Assembly (NCBI RefSeq): GCF_904849725.1
Contig: NC_058523.1
Location: 206,611,689-206,675,688, forward strand
Direction: 5' to 3'
DNA from: Hordeum vulgare subsp. vulgare
Lineage: Eukaryota; Streptophyta; Magnoliopsida; Poales; Poaceae
Length of the DNA stretch: 64,000 nucleotides
In this document: positions 1 to 12,359 of the stretch, piece after piece
Layout: every line of letters begins with the position of its first letter
How positions within the stretch are numbered: position 1 is the first letter of the stretch
Position numbers and translations under genes: made by a program
Notes under the pieces: model-generated
What the model saw: the letters and a program-made list of their open reading frames with translations, nothing else
The model's database searches: none
Told to the model about the DNA's origin: nothing

Positions 1-1140
1 TTCCTAAGTGTTTCTAAGGCTTCTACACAATCATCATCAAAAACGGAAGGGACATCCTTATGTAATAAATTAGTAAGAGGCCTAGAAATTCTAGAGAAGT
101 CTTTAATAAATCTCCTATAGAAACCAGCATGACCAAGGAAACTATGGATACCTTTAATATCTTTAGGACATTGTATCTTCTCAAGTGCATCAACTTTAGC
201 CTTATCCACCTCAGTACCTCGTTCAGAAATTTTATGACCAAAGACAATACCTTCATCTACCATAAAGTGGCAGTTCTCCCAATTCAAGACAAGGTTAGTT
301 TGCTCACATATCTGCAAAAGTCGATCAAGGTTGCTTCAACAATCATCAAAAGAACTTTCGTAAACAGAAAAAATCATCCATGAAGACCTCAATAATCTTT
401 TCAAAAAAATTATGGAATATAACAGTCATACATCTTTGAACGGTAGCAGGTGCTTAGCATAATACAAAAGGCATACGTCCATAAGCATATGTTCCCAAAG
501 TACAAGTAAAGATGGTATTCTCTTGATCAGGTTGTGACACGGATATTTGGGAGAAACCAGAATAACCATCTAGAAAGAAAAATTGTGTGTGCTTCGATAA
601 TCTTTCTAGAATTTGGTCTATTGAAGGTAAAGGATAATGATCTTTTCTAGTAGCTTTGTTTAGTTTTCTAAAATCAATTACCATTCTACAGCCAGTCCCA
701 ATTCTTTGTGGAATGAGTTCATTTTTTTCATTAGGAACAACGGTAATACCTCCCTTCTTAGGAACACAATGAATGGCACTTACCCATCTACTATCAGCTA
801 TGGGATAAATTATACCTGCTTCGAGAAGCTTTAATATTTCATTTCTTACCACTTCTTTCATTTTGGGATTCAGTCCTCATTGGTGATCAACAATGGGTGT
901 AGCATCACGTTCAATATTAATCTTGTTCTGACAGAGAGTGGGACTAATGCCCTTAAGATCATCAAGAGTATACCCTATAGCAGCTCGGTGATTTCTTAAA
1001 GTTTTTAAGAATCTTTCTTCTTCATGCTTTGTAAATTTAGCACTAGTAATAACATGATCTATCTTGTTTTCATCAAGATATAATAATCTTTCTTCTTCAT
1101 GCTTTCTTGAAGTTGATATACATTAAGGTTATTTCCAATT
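1..1140 (-). pseudogene. Athila-like gypsy reverse transcriptase relic (family A)
   Basis: The minus strand encodes the reverse transcriptase part of a Ty3/gypsy polyprotein. Reading down from about 1140 I see the pre-RT segment, then the start of RT with SRWVSAIHCVPKKGG, a DFRKLNKATRKDHYPLP block, DGYSGFSQI and the YGRMPF block. The catalytic FMDD codons lie at 384-373. Below them, in another frame, are a FLGHAGFYRRF block and the start of the RNase H linker, cut by the window edge. The longest open stretch is 861-454. In-frame stops include TGA at 879-877 and the stop at 456-454 directly after the RMPF block, with further frame changes below 450. This is a dead copy. The RT block order and wording fit the Athila lineage; the family name (WHAM/Sabrina type) is from recall. 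Confidence 0.85.
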
Positions 1141-1239
1141 GTGATGTAATTGATTTAGTTCCAACACAGGATCACCCTTGGGTGGAGGGGGACCTCCTAG
1201 AGTTTCAATGGGCAAGTTGTGTTTAAGGATAGGCTTTTG

Positions 1240-1970
1240 CTAAAAGGACATCTTATCTAGTTCATTTCTTTCATGCATATGCATATCATTTTCGTGGTCT
1301 AGCAAATATTGTTCTAATGGATTAGTAGTAGGAATGGCAATAGAAGCAAGACCAATTACTTCACCATTAATAGGCAATTCTTTATCATGGGGTTGCTTAC
1401 AAAATTTGGAGAAATGAAACTCATGAGACGTAGCACCAAAACTAACACTAATAGTTTCCTTCTTGTAATCTATTTGAGCATTGAGAGTGTCCAAGAAGGT
1501 CTCCAAATATTATGGGACCAAAATCATCTTGTGGTGATTCTAGTACTAGGAAATTAGTAGGAAGTTTTACTTTTTCACAGAAGACTTCAACATCTCTAAC
1601 AATATCAAGTGGTGTGATGGTGTCTCTATTAGCAAGTTTAATAGTAACATCTATGTCTTCTATTTTAGTGGGTGCTATCTCATGCATAATTTTTTGATAT
1701 AAGGTGAAAGGGATAGCACTAACATTAGCACATATCACAAAAACCATGATAGTAACAATCTCCTATTTTGACTGAGACGACATCCATGCCAACAATAGGT
1801 CTATTCCTCTCTTTAGTATCAAGTTTGGCAATTCTAGCAGCTTCATTACAGAAATAAATAACATGCCCATCAATATTATATACCAATTGATCTTTAACCA
1901 TAGCAGTACTAGGTTCTACCTTGATTTTCTCAGAAGGTATGGTTGTTGTAACATAACTTTTGTTAACCAT
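1240..1970 (-). pseudogene. Athila-like retroviral-type aspartic protease relic (family A)
   Basis: Three overlapping minus-strand frames (1970-1725, 1747-1448, 1506-1240) together make the protease region of an Athila-like polyprotein. The middle frame carries ANVSAIPFTLYQKIM, then IKLANRDTITPL, then FLVLESPQDDFGPIIFG; the last continues into the C-terminal flap region. The active-site triplet is broken: one frame reads FCDMC and the next picks up at CANVSAIP, so a small deletion near 1740 removes the D-x-G motif. A second frameshift lies near 1500, right after GPIIFG. It lies between the gag relic (2939-2180) and the RT relic, in normal gag-PR-RT order. Non-functional. Confidence 0.8.
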
Positions 1971-2179
1971 AGTTGAAGCTTAAGCATGTTCCTTTATCCT
2001 AACAGGGAATGGTGGTTTCTCAATATAAGCAGTTGGCACAACTGGGTCAATATTGTAAATGATAGTTTCAACCTCAACTTTAATTGGTTCTTTAACTTTT
2101 TATTTAGTGTACGATATTTAAACCATTTATCTTTAGGGAAATCAATATGAGCAGTAAAGGTTTCACAGAATGAGGCTAC

Positions 2180-2939
2180 TCACACAGAGTCAAGTCCATA
2201 TTTAGTGCTAAAATCATTGAAAGCATCGATATTTGTAAAAGATTTAACACAATCAAACTTAAGTTTTATACCTAACTCCTTACCTTCATCCAATTCCCAA
2301 TCTTCAGATTCGCATTTAATTCGTTCGAAAATATCCCATCTGAATTCAATAGTCTTCCTCATAAAAGAGCCAGAAAAAGAAGTATCGAGCATGGTTTGGT
2401 CATTACGAGAAAGCCGAGCATAAAATTTCTGAATAATAATTTCCCTCCGAAGCACATGATTGGGCATGAATGTGGGATTGACTTCAGCCTCCCCAAGCTA
2501 GAGTGATACTTTATCCTTCAAGAGGAAAAAACTTATAGATAAAATTCTGATCACGATGAACAAGATGCATAGGATAAAATGTTTGGTGAAACTCCAATTG
2601 CAATCGGTTCCAGTTCCAAGGTCCTATATCATCACATAGCCTATACCATGTCAATGCCTTTCCCCCCAAATATGAAGGGAAAACCTTCTTATTTACTTCA
2701 TCCCCGGATAAACCTGCAAGCTTAAATAATCCACAAACTTGATCCACAAAGATTAGGTGCATATCGGGATGTTTTGTTCCACCTCCTGCATAAGGATTAG
2801 CTAGCAGTTTCTCTATCATACCCGAAGGAATTTCATATTAAAAAAAATTAGTAGGATCAGAAGGTTGAGGGACAACTCTTGGTGTTTCCGTTCGAGGTGA
2901 ACATACCCCGAACAAACCCCTCAAAGGAATACTTTCCAT
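2180..2939 (-). pseudogene. Athila-like gag relic (family A)
   Basis: The ATG at 2939-2937 starts a minus-strand gag frame. It meets a TAA at 2840-2838, continues in the same frame from the Met at 2819, and ends again near 2511. The second half is a separate open stretch at 2467-2180. Recognisable blocks are KVFPSYLGGKALTWY and FHQTFYPMHLVHRDQNFIY, then EIIIQKFYARLSRNDQTML, which is the retrotransposon gag (capsid) domain. The region between 2180 and 1970 has no clear frame. Gag would form the virus-like particle; this copy carries several nonsense changes and is dead. Confidence 0.8.
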
Positions 2940-3015
2940 AGTGACAAGTAACACTAAATTTCAGCACGTAATATAAATTTCCCTTACAAAATTCCGCTTA
3001 CCAAAGGCACTTCAC

Positions 3016-3033
3016 TCCCCGGCAATAGCGCCA
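3016..3033 (-). promoter_or_regulatory. Primer binding site, tRNA-Asp type (family A)
   Basis: On the minus strand this reads TGGCGCTATTGCCGGGGA, complementary to a tRNA-Asp 3' end with one or two changes. It lies 11 bases inside the LTR that begins at 3045, which fixes the element on the minus strand with its 5' LTR on the right. Confidence 0.8.
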
Positions 3034-3044
3034 GAAAAGAGTCT

Positions 3045-4560
3045 TGATGACCGACAAGTATAGGGGGTCAATCATATTCCTTTCTATAAGTAAGAGTGTC
3101 AAACCCAGCGAGGAGCGGAAGGAAATGACAAGTGGTTTTCAGCAAGGTATTTTCTGCTAGCACTAAAATAGCCGTAAAAAGTTCTTTGATAGGAAGATAA
3201 TTGTAACAAGTGACAAGTAGCAATAGTAATAATAGGTGCAGAAAGGTAGCCCAATCCTTTTTTGATGAAGGATAGGCCGGAACAGTTTCTTATAATAGGC
3301 AAAGAATTCTTCAGGGCGCACGGGAATTTCATCCAGTTACTTTTGTCATATTGGGTTAATTCGTGTTTGGTATTTTGATAATTTGATGTGTGGGTGGAAC
3401 CGTGTTTGGGTGTTGTTCTTACTTGAAAAAGACTCCCACTTATGATTAACCCTCCCGCAAGCATCCGCAACTACGAGAAAAGTATTAAGAATAACTTCTA
3501 ACCATAGCATTAAACATAGGGATCCAAATCAATCCCTTGCGAATAGTGCATAAAATGGGGTTTATTTTTCTGTCACTCTCGCAACCCACCATCTAATTAC
3601 TACTCCACAATTCATTCCCTTAGGTCCAAAGATGGTGAAGTGTTATTTAGTCGATGTTCACATAACACCACTAAGGGAATCACATCATTCATATCCACAA
3701 AATATTGAACCAATATCAACTTCACATGACTACTTGCAATATGACTTATCCCGTCGCCTCAAGAACAAAAGTAACTACTCACAAGTGATAAACATGATCA
3801 TGATCAGAGAGGTATTAAATAGCATATTGGATCTAAACATATGATCTTCCACCAAATAAACAATAAAGCATCAACTACAAGATGTAATCAACACTGCTAG
3901 TCACACTCCAGGTACCAATACGAGGTTTCGGTACAAGATTGATCACAAGAGATGAACTAGGGTTTTGAGAGGAGATGCTACAAATGAAGATGTTGATGAA
4001 GATTGGCCCCCCGAAGATGAGAGGGTAGTTGGTGATGACTATTGCATTGATTTATACCTCTGGGAGGGAAGTTCCTCCAGCGGAATCGCTCCGCCGTAGG
4101 GCAAAAGTGCTCCTGCCCAGGTTCCGCGTCGAGACGGCGAGGCTTCGTCCCAAAAATGCTCCTCTGATTTTTTCAGGTTAAAAGGGAACTTATACTAGAA
4201 GATGGTTTCTAGAGGTGGGCAAGTGGGCCCACTAGACATCAGGCCGCGTGAGGGGGGCTAGCGTGCCCTGGTGTCTAGTGGGCGCCTGGTAGCCCCCCTC
4301 CGGTACTTCTTTGCTCCAGTATTTTTTACTTATTCCAAATTAAATCTCCGTAAAGTTTTAGCCTATTTGGAGTTGTGCGGAATAGGTATCTCTCGCGTAG
4401 CTTTTTTAGGTCCAAAATTCCATCTGCCGACATTCTCCCTCTTGATTTAAACCTTGGATATTATGAGAAAAAGGCATTAGAATTACTCCACCAAGTGGCA
4501 AAAATGCATAAAAACACTATAAATAACAGTAACAAAACATGATGCAAAATGGACGTATCA
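3045..4560 (-). mobile_element. 5' LTR of Athila-like element (family A, WHAM/Sabrina type)
   Basis: A 1516 bp LTR on the minus strand. Read in element orientation it begins TGATACGTCC at 4560 and ends TCATCA at 3045, so it has the TG...CA ends of an LTR. It is followed by the tRNA-Asp PBS and gag of the same element. The centre (4080-4300) holds the GC-rich block typical of these LTRs. The partner LTR lies beyond the left edge, so the target duplication cannot be checked; the right flank is ATGGT (4561-4565). It is inserted in the Tat/Fatima-like protease relic. Assignment to WHAM rather than Sabrina is recall only. Confidence 0.85.
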
Positions 4561-5420
4561 ATGGTCGGCATGTACGATCACTTTTAACTGCACGGATCAC
4601 CCGACCAGTATTTGGCACCCGTGGTACTTGAATCCATTATAGAGGGGTACCACCTCACTAGAGTCCTTATGGATGAAGGCAACAGCCTCAATCTGATTTA
4701 CGCGCACATAGTGAGGAAAATGGGTATCGATCCATCAAGGATCAAACCCAGCAATATCACCTTTTAAGAAATAATTCCTGTCACCAAGGCCCGCTGCTTG
4801 GTTCCGTAACTTTGGTGTGGTGTTCGCTTCGCCCGACAACTTTCGTAGGAAGACTTTATCTTCGGCATTGACCCTTTTCGCAGTGGTTGTCATGCACTCC
4901 TCGGTCGTACGATGTTCGCTTGCTTTAATTCCGTGCCCCATTATGCATACCTGAAACTTAAGATGCCGGGACCCAATGGTGTTATTACCTACAATGGTAA
5001 CACTAAGCGATCCCTCTGAACTGACGAACATACCACGGCTCTGGCAACTGAAATACAGATCAACAATACGGCTCCAAAGTCCCAGATTGTTGTTAAGGAA
5101 TGAGGGGAAATAAACAAGCTCGAGGCCCGTCACAGTACCCGGATCCTTCTCATGCTCAAAGTAAATAGGGATACGCTCCCCACAGGAGGACCTTGCTAGC
5201 CGTAAAGTACGTGCCCGAGAGGCACAATTTTGCACTTACAATACCATGGGCAGCTGTGGGGACCGAATACACAGCACCAAGTATGTGACTTGACCGAACT
5301 ATGGTCATTACACGTCTTCGGACAAATTCACGTACCACAAAGGACCTACTCAGCGTCAAGCTAACCACGCATCAACAATTTCTCAAGGCCATGCCTATCA
5401 AAGGTACGCTCGCCAACTAT
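4561..5420 (+). pseudogene. Tat/Fatima-like gypsy protease relic
   Basis: Several plus-strand frames carry pieces of a Ty3/gypsy polyprotein around the protease: GYHLTRVLMDEGNSLNLIY, then VRKMGIDPSRIKPS, then HALLGRTMFACFNSVPHYA, YLKLKMPGPNGVITYNGNT and RSL. Stops and frameshifts separate the pieces, for example near 4765 and 5018. After about 5130 similarity fades and no RT, RNase H or integrase follows, so most of pol has been deleted. The left end is cut by the family A LTR at 4560. The block matches the Tat-lineage polyproteins common in Triticeae; Fatima is a name from recall. Confidence 0.7.
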
Positions 5421-6439
5421 TCCCACCCATAAAGGATCACTTCATGGAGAGCAAAGGCGCAGAGGTGCATCACAGTGGAGTAAAGGGCATCAAGCCATCC
5501 GCAAAAGACCCTGTGTAAACTTTTCCTGTGTAATGTTCTTTGTATAGTATCCATAACAGTTCCGTGGGAAGATTGTATTATACAGATACACATCACCAAT
5601 TAATCGGAAATAAAGACCAATCTTTGTGTTCCCATGGCAATCATTTATATTGTACAAACCTTTTGACCTCTTTTCCTTTTTGTGCCCTTTAACACCAGCA
5701 CAAGCCTGTTCGATACATGTTTTAGATGCGATTTCGACCGGTGGCTCAGCTATTACGCTCGCCAAAAGAATCATTCTGATGTCATTTTTTTATCGTGTCT
5801 GTTTGATGTCTTGGGTACTGCGTTATATGCATCGATTCCGAATTATGTCTTGGGTCGATAGTTGGGTTGACCGGCTCCTGTAATTACCCTTGTACGTTCC
5901 ACCTATTCAGCTAAAGGGGTAACGAGAGAACCGCTTTGATTGTACTTCTAGCTCGGCTAGTTAAGTACCTCAGTAGAGAAAGCTAAAAACTGATTGTCAT
6001 CATATGCAAGAACTGATCTACGATCTGATGACAAGTGTTAAACTAAGAATCGATGGAGGTTCACCGTGTTATGTGGAGGGTTTGAAGTTATACAAACCAA
6101 GTGATAATGGTATTCTAACCTGGGTATGCCCGAACATCACAAAATACAAGGGGGCTAGTAACTAGTCCTCGTAGTCAATTTCCTATGGTTAATTGAAAGC
6201 ATTAAGGCTGCATAGTTTGATTGCCTTGTTTCCTTCTGCACTACCGGCTCCACGCACCAAGGCCTTGGCTAAGGGTAATAGCGAGGAAGCCTAAAACACC
6301 CCTGATAGCATCTACCAGGGGGTTGAAGCCGACAACTTGAAACTTTCAAGTTAAAACGGTCGCACATGAGTCAAAATTACACAAAACAAGACATGGTATA
6401 ACATGCAAAGAAAAAAGCATTGTTTCGCTCAAAGAATCA
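5421..6439. other. Spacer between pol relic and antisense ORF relic of Tat/Fatima-like element
   Basis: I see no coding frame longer than about 95 residues and none with a recognisable domain. The stretch lies where this element type carries the pol 3' end and the pol-to-antisense-ORF spacer, so it is best read as decayed internal sequence of the same element. Confidence 0.4.
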
Positions 6440-9400
6440 ACCGTTCATACATGATAATATTTTCATTCAATATTTACATCCTTGCAGCACTGGGTTTTTA
6501 TTGCCCGAGCACCTTGCATGACATTGGGAAAATATAGCTCGAGGCACCTATGCTCCTTTCCGGCAAGCAGAGGTGCGGTGTCCATCTCGATGGGCTTCAA
6601 CTTTGGCCAGTGCATCATGGTCCTTGCGAATGCAATCCGAGCTCCCTCAATACAGACGGAGCGCATCAGGACATCAATCCAGGGTGCAGCGCCGATCAGT
6701 TTTTGCACCTGGCTGAAATAGCTGCTGGGCAGCGGCTCTGTACGCCATAGCGTGATGCAGGGGTCCTTCATGGCTGGCTCCACCATCCAGTGTAGCTCCA
6801 TCAGCTGTTTTAGATGATCGAAGATGAGGAGAGGCTGCTCAGGGGCATGGAACTGCTCCCAGAATAGTCTCGGCTCGGCATCTCCTCCCTAGGACGCATA
6901 GTGCCTTGAAGCTTCTGCCGCACTCTTGGGGAGGTCTACAAGTCCCCATGCTTATCACCGATCGACCTCATAGTTAACATTTCGGCAGCTACATGTTCGG
7001 CGACGCCTTTTGTTGAGCAGCTTCTTCCCTCGCTTTGCTTACCTCGACCTTAAGTTTCTCGACCTCCGCGGCAGCGACTAGAATTGTCATGAAAACACTT
7101 CGCACTTAAGGATGCAAGGAGAAATACCTCGCCTTGCTATGAAAGTAACTGCTAGTGGTCCATTTTGGACTTACCTTGTGTGTCGTCGAACCGTTTGTTA
7201 AGTAGGTCAAGCTCTTCCTCGGAGCTCTTAAGATTCCGATTCATTCATTTCCACCAACTCCACGGAGCTGGGGGCTGCTATCGAATACGATGCGTGCACA
7301 ATTTATTTATATGTGTCACACTCCCAAATTATGAGATTTCTTGAATCCTCCGATAGGTTCTTTCTATCATCTTATCAGAGTCTTCGGGGCTACGGCTCAT
7401 TTTAAACAAATTTTATGGGTGTTTCCCGCACTACATTGACCCCCACATGTGTTTTTTCAAACTCACACAGGGCTCGGGGGCTACTAAATATGGGGATTGC
7501 TTAAAACCCATAAATTACAACTACTTTGTAAAAGGATATTGTAAATTACCTGTAATCCCGTCAACGGGCCGTTGAAAACTTCCTTCAATCCTCTATCAGC
7601 GGATAGAATGTATTGTAGAACCACACTCAGAAAAGTGTGGTGTTCTTGAGGGATGGAGGAGTCATTCAAACTCTACTCCATCATGGCCAGCCAACCGGTT
7701 TGGTGTCGCTCTCTTGCAGGTGTTGGGGCACGGCGTTGCAATTTCTCCTCTCAGAGAAGGTGGTGTAGATAATTCTAGAGGTTGAGAGGTCTACGGAACT
7801 CTCTTCAGAGAAAGCTCGGGTTGTTCGGGCCCTCCCTATTTTCTTACCAGGAGGGATTTGACCTTCTGGTCTTCGGTGGCCGAGGTATTAGCCTCGGCCA
7901 TGATATCATCACCCCCGGTCATGGTATTTGGTTTTGGGGGGTTATTTCGAGACACTACCTCCCCAATCTCCTCGACAACTGAGGAGGCATGTTGTGTGAG
8001 GCAGTCCCGCTCTCCACCAGGTTGGCTGGCAAGGAAACCCCCTCCGAAACTTGATCGGTGGGAAAATCATGTGGCGGGCTACAATACGGAAAGTATGCTT
8101 ATCATTAGTAAGAAAATCTCAACGTGGAAGGGTGTTCGGGTGTTCGGAGACATGCCTTTTTGCTCGGGGCTTCACCCTTAGGTCCTTCGAGGAACCCTTT
8201 CAAAGTTGGATTCCTCAACGGAGTCTGGAACATCATCGAACAGGGGCACCTTAGCCCTGCATTGGCTCTTTGGGGTAATGGGTGCTAGAATTCCCTTGGC
8301 ATCTTCGGCTGCTGCCCTTTTCTTCGTATGGGAGGATCCGCTCTCCTCCCCACCTTCTTACTTTTCTCCGTCAAGATTAGAGGGAGCGAGTGTGTCTTCG
8401 GACCTGGTGTCCGGAGGTCCTTTCAACCAAAGACCCTCATTGTCCTTCTTCTTCTCCTTATTCTTTTCTTCCTTCTCCTTCGGTGCCGTGTACGGCTTCT
8501 CGACCAACATGGTTGTCAATAAAGTCGTCATGGGGCCCTCAGGCAATGGTGCCGGACTGTTGATCCCGCTAGGACTTTCCAGCTAGATCTACAAATATGG
8601 AGCAAAAAAGAGATAAGAACTTTACTAAAACGGGAAAACCGAACACATAATGATATCATCTCGGTCCAAGGGGTTAGTAACATCGATGTCGATGTCTTTC
8701 TGTTCGGCCGACCAAGTCTTCTGCGGCTTAAACCACACCTTCCACAACTTTGGTGATGTGAAAGAATTTCTGCATAGTGAACGGGTTGCCCAGACTGTAT
8801 GCCCACATCAGAGCAGCCCGACACTGACAAGAGAGGAGGCGGCAGTGTACGTAGCATGACCTTAACTACGTTTGTCAGCTCGATCTTCTTCTTTAGCAAG
8901 ATGGAGATGCACCTTTGAAGTGTCTCCACCTCTACGATTTCCCCCAGTCGAGCGACTTCTCCGTCCAGGACACTGGTTGGGTGTGAGGTCCAGATTTGAA
9001 TCTAGGGGTGCTTCCCATTCCATCTCATGTGGCTCGGTGATGTAAAACCACTCCTTCTGCCAGACCTTGAAGGTGTCTATGAAGGAACCATTCGGCGATT
9101 GAACCCGGGGAGCTTTCTAATCATTGCTCCCTGCAGTCTACCTGCTCACCATTAACTACCTTCGGCTTGACGTTGAGAACTTTCAACCATAAGCTGAAGT
9201 GGTGTTGGACCCGCAAAAAGGCCTCGCAAACAACAATAAAGGCCGAAATATGCAAAAGTTAGTTTGGGGGGAGATCATGGAAATCTAACTCATAGTAAAA
9301 CATTATACCTCGGGTGGAGAGGAAAGCCAAGGCCCTGGAGAAAGTAAGGGATGAATACCACTCTCTGGAGCTATTTAGGCTGGCAATGACCTGGCCCTTC

Positions 9401-9522
9401 TTCGGAGCGTGATGGACGACGTCTGTCGATAAGTAAATGGTGCTCTTCAACACCAAGTTGTCATTTTTGGTGACAGAGGAGGCCTCCCACTTTCCTTTCG
9501 AGTCCAGGCCGGCCTTGGTCAA
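6440..9522 (-). pseudogene. Antisense ORF of Tat/Fatima-like element (Transposase_28-like), broken
   Basis: The minus strand, opposite to the pol relic, carries a long broken coding region. It starts at 9522 with MTKAGLDSKGKWEASSVT and stays open to 9259. Pieces continue through 8929-8528 (an ELTNVVKVML block). The C-terminal part is open at 6801-6463, with DPCITLWRTEPLPSSYF, a SVCIEGARIAFARTMMHW block and an ending rich in charged residues. The parts resemble the large protein annotated in grasses as 'putative gypsy type transposon' (PF04195, Transposase_28), encoded antisense between pol and the 3' LTR of Tat-lineage elements. The middle (8520-6810) is frameshifted and only weakly readable. 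Its function in the element life cycle is not established. Confidence 0.6.
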
Positions 9523-10094
9523 ACTGGAGTAAGGTTCCGAGGGGATTGGGGAAAGGAGGAATCTAGGGAGCTAGAGCTCTAAGGATTGGGAAGGGCGGCG
9601 GTGATGTGAGATCTCGAAACATGTGGAGGCTATGGTGGCGGTTTCCTTTTTATAAGTTGTTGTAATACCAAGAGCCCCTCTACTACGTCATGAACATCAT
9701 AATTTCTCAATAAATTATGTAGTTATGCACGTGTGGGGTATCCCATGTCATAAACCATATACCCTAGAAAGTGGGGCACGATCTATGTGTTGATGGAACA
9801 TGCCAATGGGAAAACAACCTCGAACAGTGTTTCTATAACAGGTCATTGGTCTTGACCTTCCGCGAGCTTTCACTAAAAATTTGTCAAATAAAAATGTTGT
9901 TAACAATCACACGGTTCGGATTCAAATGCTAAGGTATATATATGTATATTGTTTGGGATCAGGGAAGTCATCGGTGGACGAACTATTACCGGATGGATAT
10001 GAAGGGGGAGGACAACTCGCCCCACAACCGAAGGCCTTGGACACAAGAAGCAGCTGGGAGTCAATACTTCGGCGTTGGAGGCCAGTTCGGGGGC
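9523..10094 (+). other. 3' untranslated region and PPT of Tat/Fatima-like element
   Basis: No gene. This lies between the start of the antisense ORF and the LTR. At 10085-10094 it ends in a purine-rich run, gttcgggggc, which is the expected polypurine tract immediately before the LTR. Similar gggggct-type runs at 7471-7481 and 7269-7276 are part of the same element style. Confidence 0.55.
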
Positions 10095-10556
10095 TAGGGA
10101 GGGAGTCCAGGATTAAGGGGTCCTCGGGCCACTTACCTATTTCCATGGGTCGGGCTCCTGGGTCGTCCTATAATTATCACTGGAGCCCGGATTGCAAGAC
10201 GATGTTGTATCCAAGGCGGATTCTTACTAAGACGTGGTGTGCGCCCCACAGCAAGATGATAATCGGCATATTTGCTCTTCATCATAACCGACCTAGTACC
10301 CCAGGTATCTATATAAACCAGAGGGCTTTAGTCTATAGAGGAGAGGATAAGATCATTACTCCTAGGGTTTTATACGAAGAAATATGATCTCATGGTAGAT
10401 AAACTCTATACTTGATACTCTATTATCAAATTAAACAAGAGCAGGATGTAGGGTTTTACTTCTATCAAGAGATCACGAACCTGGGTAAACAGTATCTCCT
10501 TTCTCTCGTGTTACCCGTCAATCAAAGATACACACTTCGGGACCCTGTACCCGACG
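10095..10556 (+). mobile_element. 3' LTR of Tat/Fatima-like element, truncated
   Basis: It begins right after the PPT with agggagggagtcc. It contains a clear TATA box, tatataaa, at 10310-10317, followed by the transcribed leader-like part. It breaks off near 10556, just after a gggaccctgtacccgacg block, where the next LTR starts with TGTGGAAC. The expected CA end is missing, so the copia element inserted into it. Start base is uncertain by a few nucleotides because the TG has mutated. Confidence 0.65.
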
Positions 10557-11479
10557 TGTGGAACTTTTTGGAAGTACGAGAATTGTTCTCGGGACTTCTG
10601 GAATTTTTCTAGAGAAAAAATGGAAATGTTCCACAGCAGCCGGAAATGTCTTGGTTGCTTTTTGGTCAAGGAAATCATTGATTCGGAAAAGTTTTAGAAC
10701 ACGTCTAGATTTATTTTTGTAGGTACTGGAAATGTCTAGGCTTACAGAAAAAGTTTTGGATTTTTCACATGTACAAAAATGTTTTGACGAATAGTGAAAA
10801 GCAGTGATTGGTTGCTTTTTGGGAAAATATCTAAAGTAAATCTTCCCAAAAGATCTAGGGATTACATGGAAGGGTTGGAACACCTATTGGGGGCACATGG
10901 TGTGGACGCCAAAGGAGGAGCTCCTCCATGGAGCTCCAATTTCCTTCCCTTAATGTCCTCATGAAGGTCAAATATGATGGGTTTTTTGGTATTTTCAACT
11001 GCCACTCTACCCCTTGATTTTTCTATAAATAGAGGTGGAGAGTAGATCTCCACACTCACTCCAACTCTCATACAAATGCCATGCATGATCTGGCTCTCTC
11101 TCCCTCCCACCGAAATAGTTCAGTAGAGCTAAAAGGCTGTTTAGGTTCCTGTGGGAACTAGTTCTGTACAGCGAAGCCCTGCCGGATAGCTGACAGCGTA
11201 TGTGTGCAACCTCATGAAGAGATTGTAGCATCGACCTTAGTTCGAGAGTGCCTCCTGAAGGGATGTCCGACTAACTGTCCGGGATTCTGTGAGTGCCTCC
11301 CTGTTGGGAGGTTCTAAATCCTAGCTGTAGGGATCCGCACCACTAATCTTCATCGGCTTTACTTCCGCCAAGCTACGAGTCGGTAATGATCAGATAAAAA
11401 ACCTTGTATGTATCTCCATAGTGATCTTGGGCGTGCTTGGAGTACGAGAAATTTTTGTTTTCTGTTGTGTTCCCCTATA
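10557..11479 (+). mobile_element. 5' LTR of a copia-type element
   Basis: A 0.92 kb segment starting TGTGGAAC and ending near cccctata. It has a TATA box TATAAATA at 11024-11031 and a leader-like transcribed half. It is followed at 11481-11492 by tggcgtcataag, a degenerate form of the initiator-Met primer site TGGTATCAGAGC. A copia gag relic on the same strand follows after the leader (24561), once the nested family B element is removed. The family is not identified, and both ends are judged from context only. Confidence 0.55.
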
Positions 11480-12354
11480 GTGGCGTCATAAGTCATGCTA
11501 TGCGTACATGCAGGTTACGATCTAGAATACATGAGATGTATGGGTATTGCATGATATAATTTTGTAGTAGATGAGAACTACTGTTGAAAATTATTTGTGT
11601 GGATAGGAAATGAAATCTATTACCCAATGTTCTTGTTGCTTCCCTTGAATTTGCATAGTCCTAATCTTCATGACATGGTACAATCTTACAAAGTTCTTGA
11701 AACTTTGATCCTTCCATGTTGCTCCTGTGTGTTGGTTGACAGATCAGCGAAGTGCTAACAGTTCCATGGGTTCCATCATAGTTAAAGAAAGTTGGATGTT
11801 ACACGAACTAAAGGGTAACGTAGATATGATCTGCACAGGGTTCTTGCATCTGACAAAGTTCAGTGTGGGGCTTGAGATTTTATTATCACATGTTTCATAC
11901 GCCCCGTAAAGTTAATCTAGCAACTTGAATAATCATACTCGATAACAAATGTTGGTAGTTGCAATTTAAGTCAGAACCTTAGAAGCCACATAAAATAAAA
12001 TTCTACATAGACCGATTAGAGGCATCTAACTAGGCTTTGCAGGTTAGATTTGATGTGGTATAGAAAATTCTCATATTAATTTGATTATGTATGATGTGAC
12101 TATATGATGTCAATTAAATAAGATGACATGCGAGTCATGATTCGGCATGATGGATCGAGCCATATGATTGTCACTTTTGTGACTTGTGTGTCAACCTAGC
12201 AATATTATCTGGTGCATCGACAAGCTGGTGGCAATCTTCGTGAAGGTGAACGCCAACACAAATGTTAAAGACAAATAAACTAATGACTTCTTCGTCACAA
12301 AGGGCTATACCATATCATGCTATTATGAATTGCTTGAGATGTTTATCCTTATGA
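11480..12354 (+). other. Copia leader, first part
   Basis: No gene of note. It runs from the degenerate primer site to the family B insertion and continues at 24074. Together with 24074-24560 it gives a leader of about 1.36 kb before the gag ATG, a length normal for plant copia elements. Two short regions here (11727-11909 open on plus) show no recognisable domain. Confidence 0.5.
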
Positions 12355-12359
12355 TGCAC
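12355..12359. repeat. Target site duplication TGCAC (left copy) of family B element
   Basis: TGCAC precedes the left LTR end; the same five bases follow the right LTR end at 24069-24073. This proves that everything between is one insertion event plus later nested material. Confidence 0.9.

Noticed and set aside
3016..3033. tRNA-like matches (also 17595, 38056, 57908) as tRNA genes
   Set aside because: Only the 3' ends match, over 12-18 bases, next to LTRs; they are primer binding sites.
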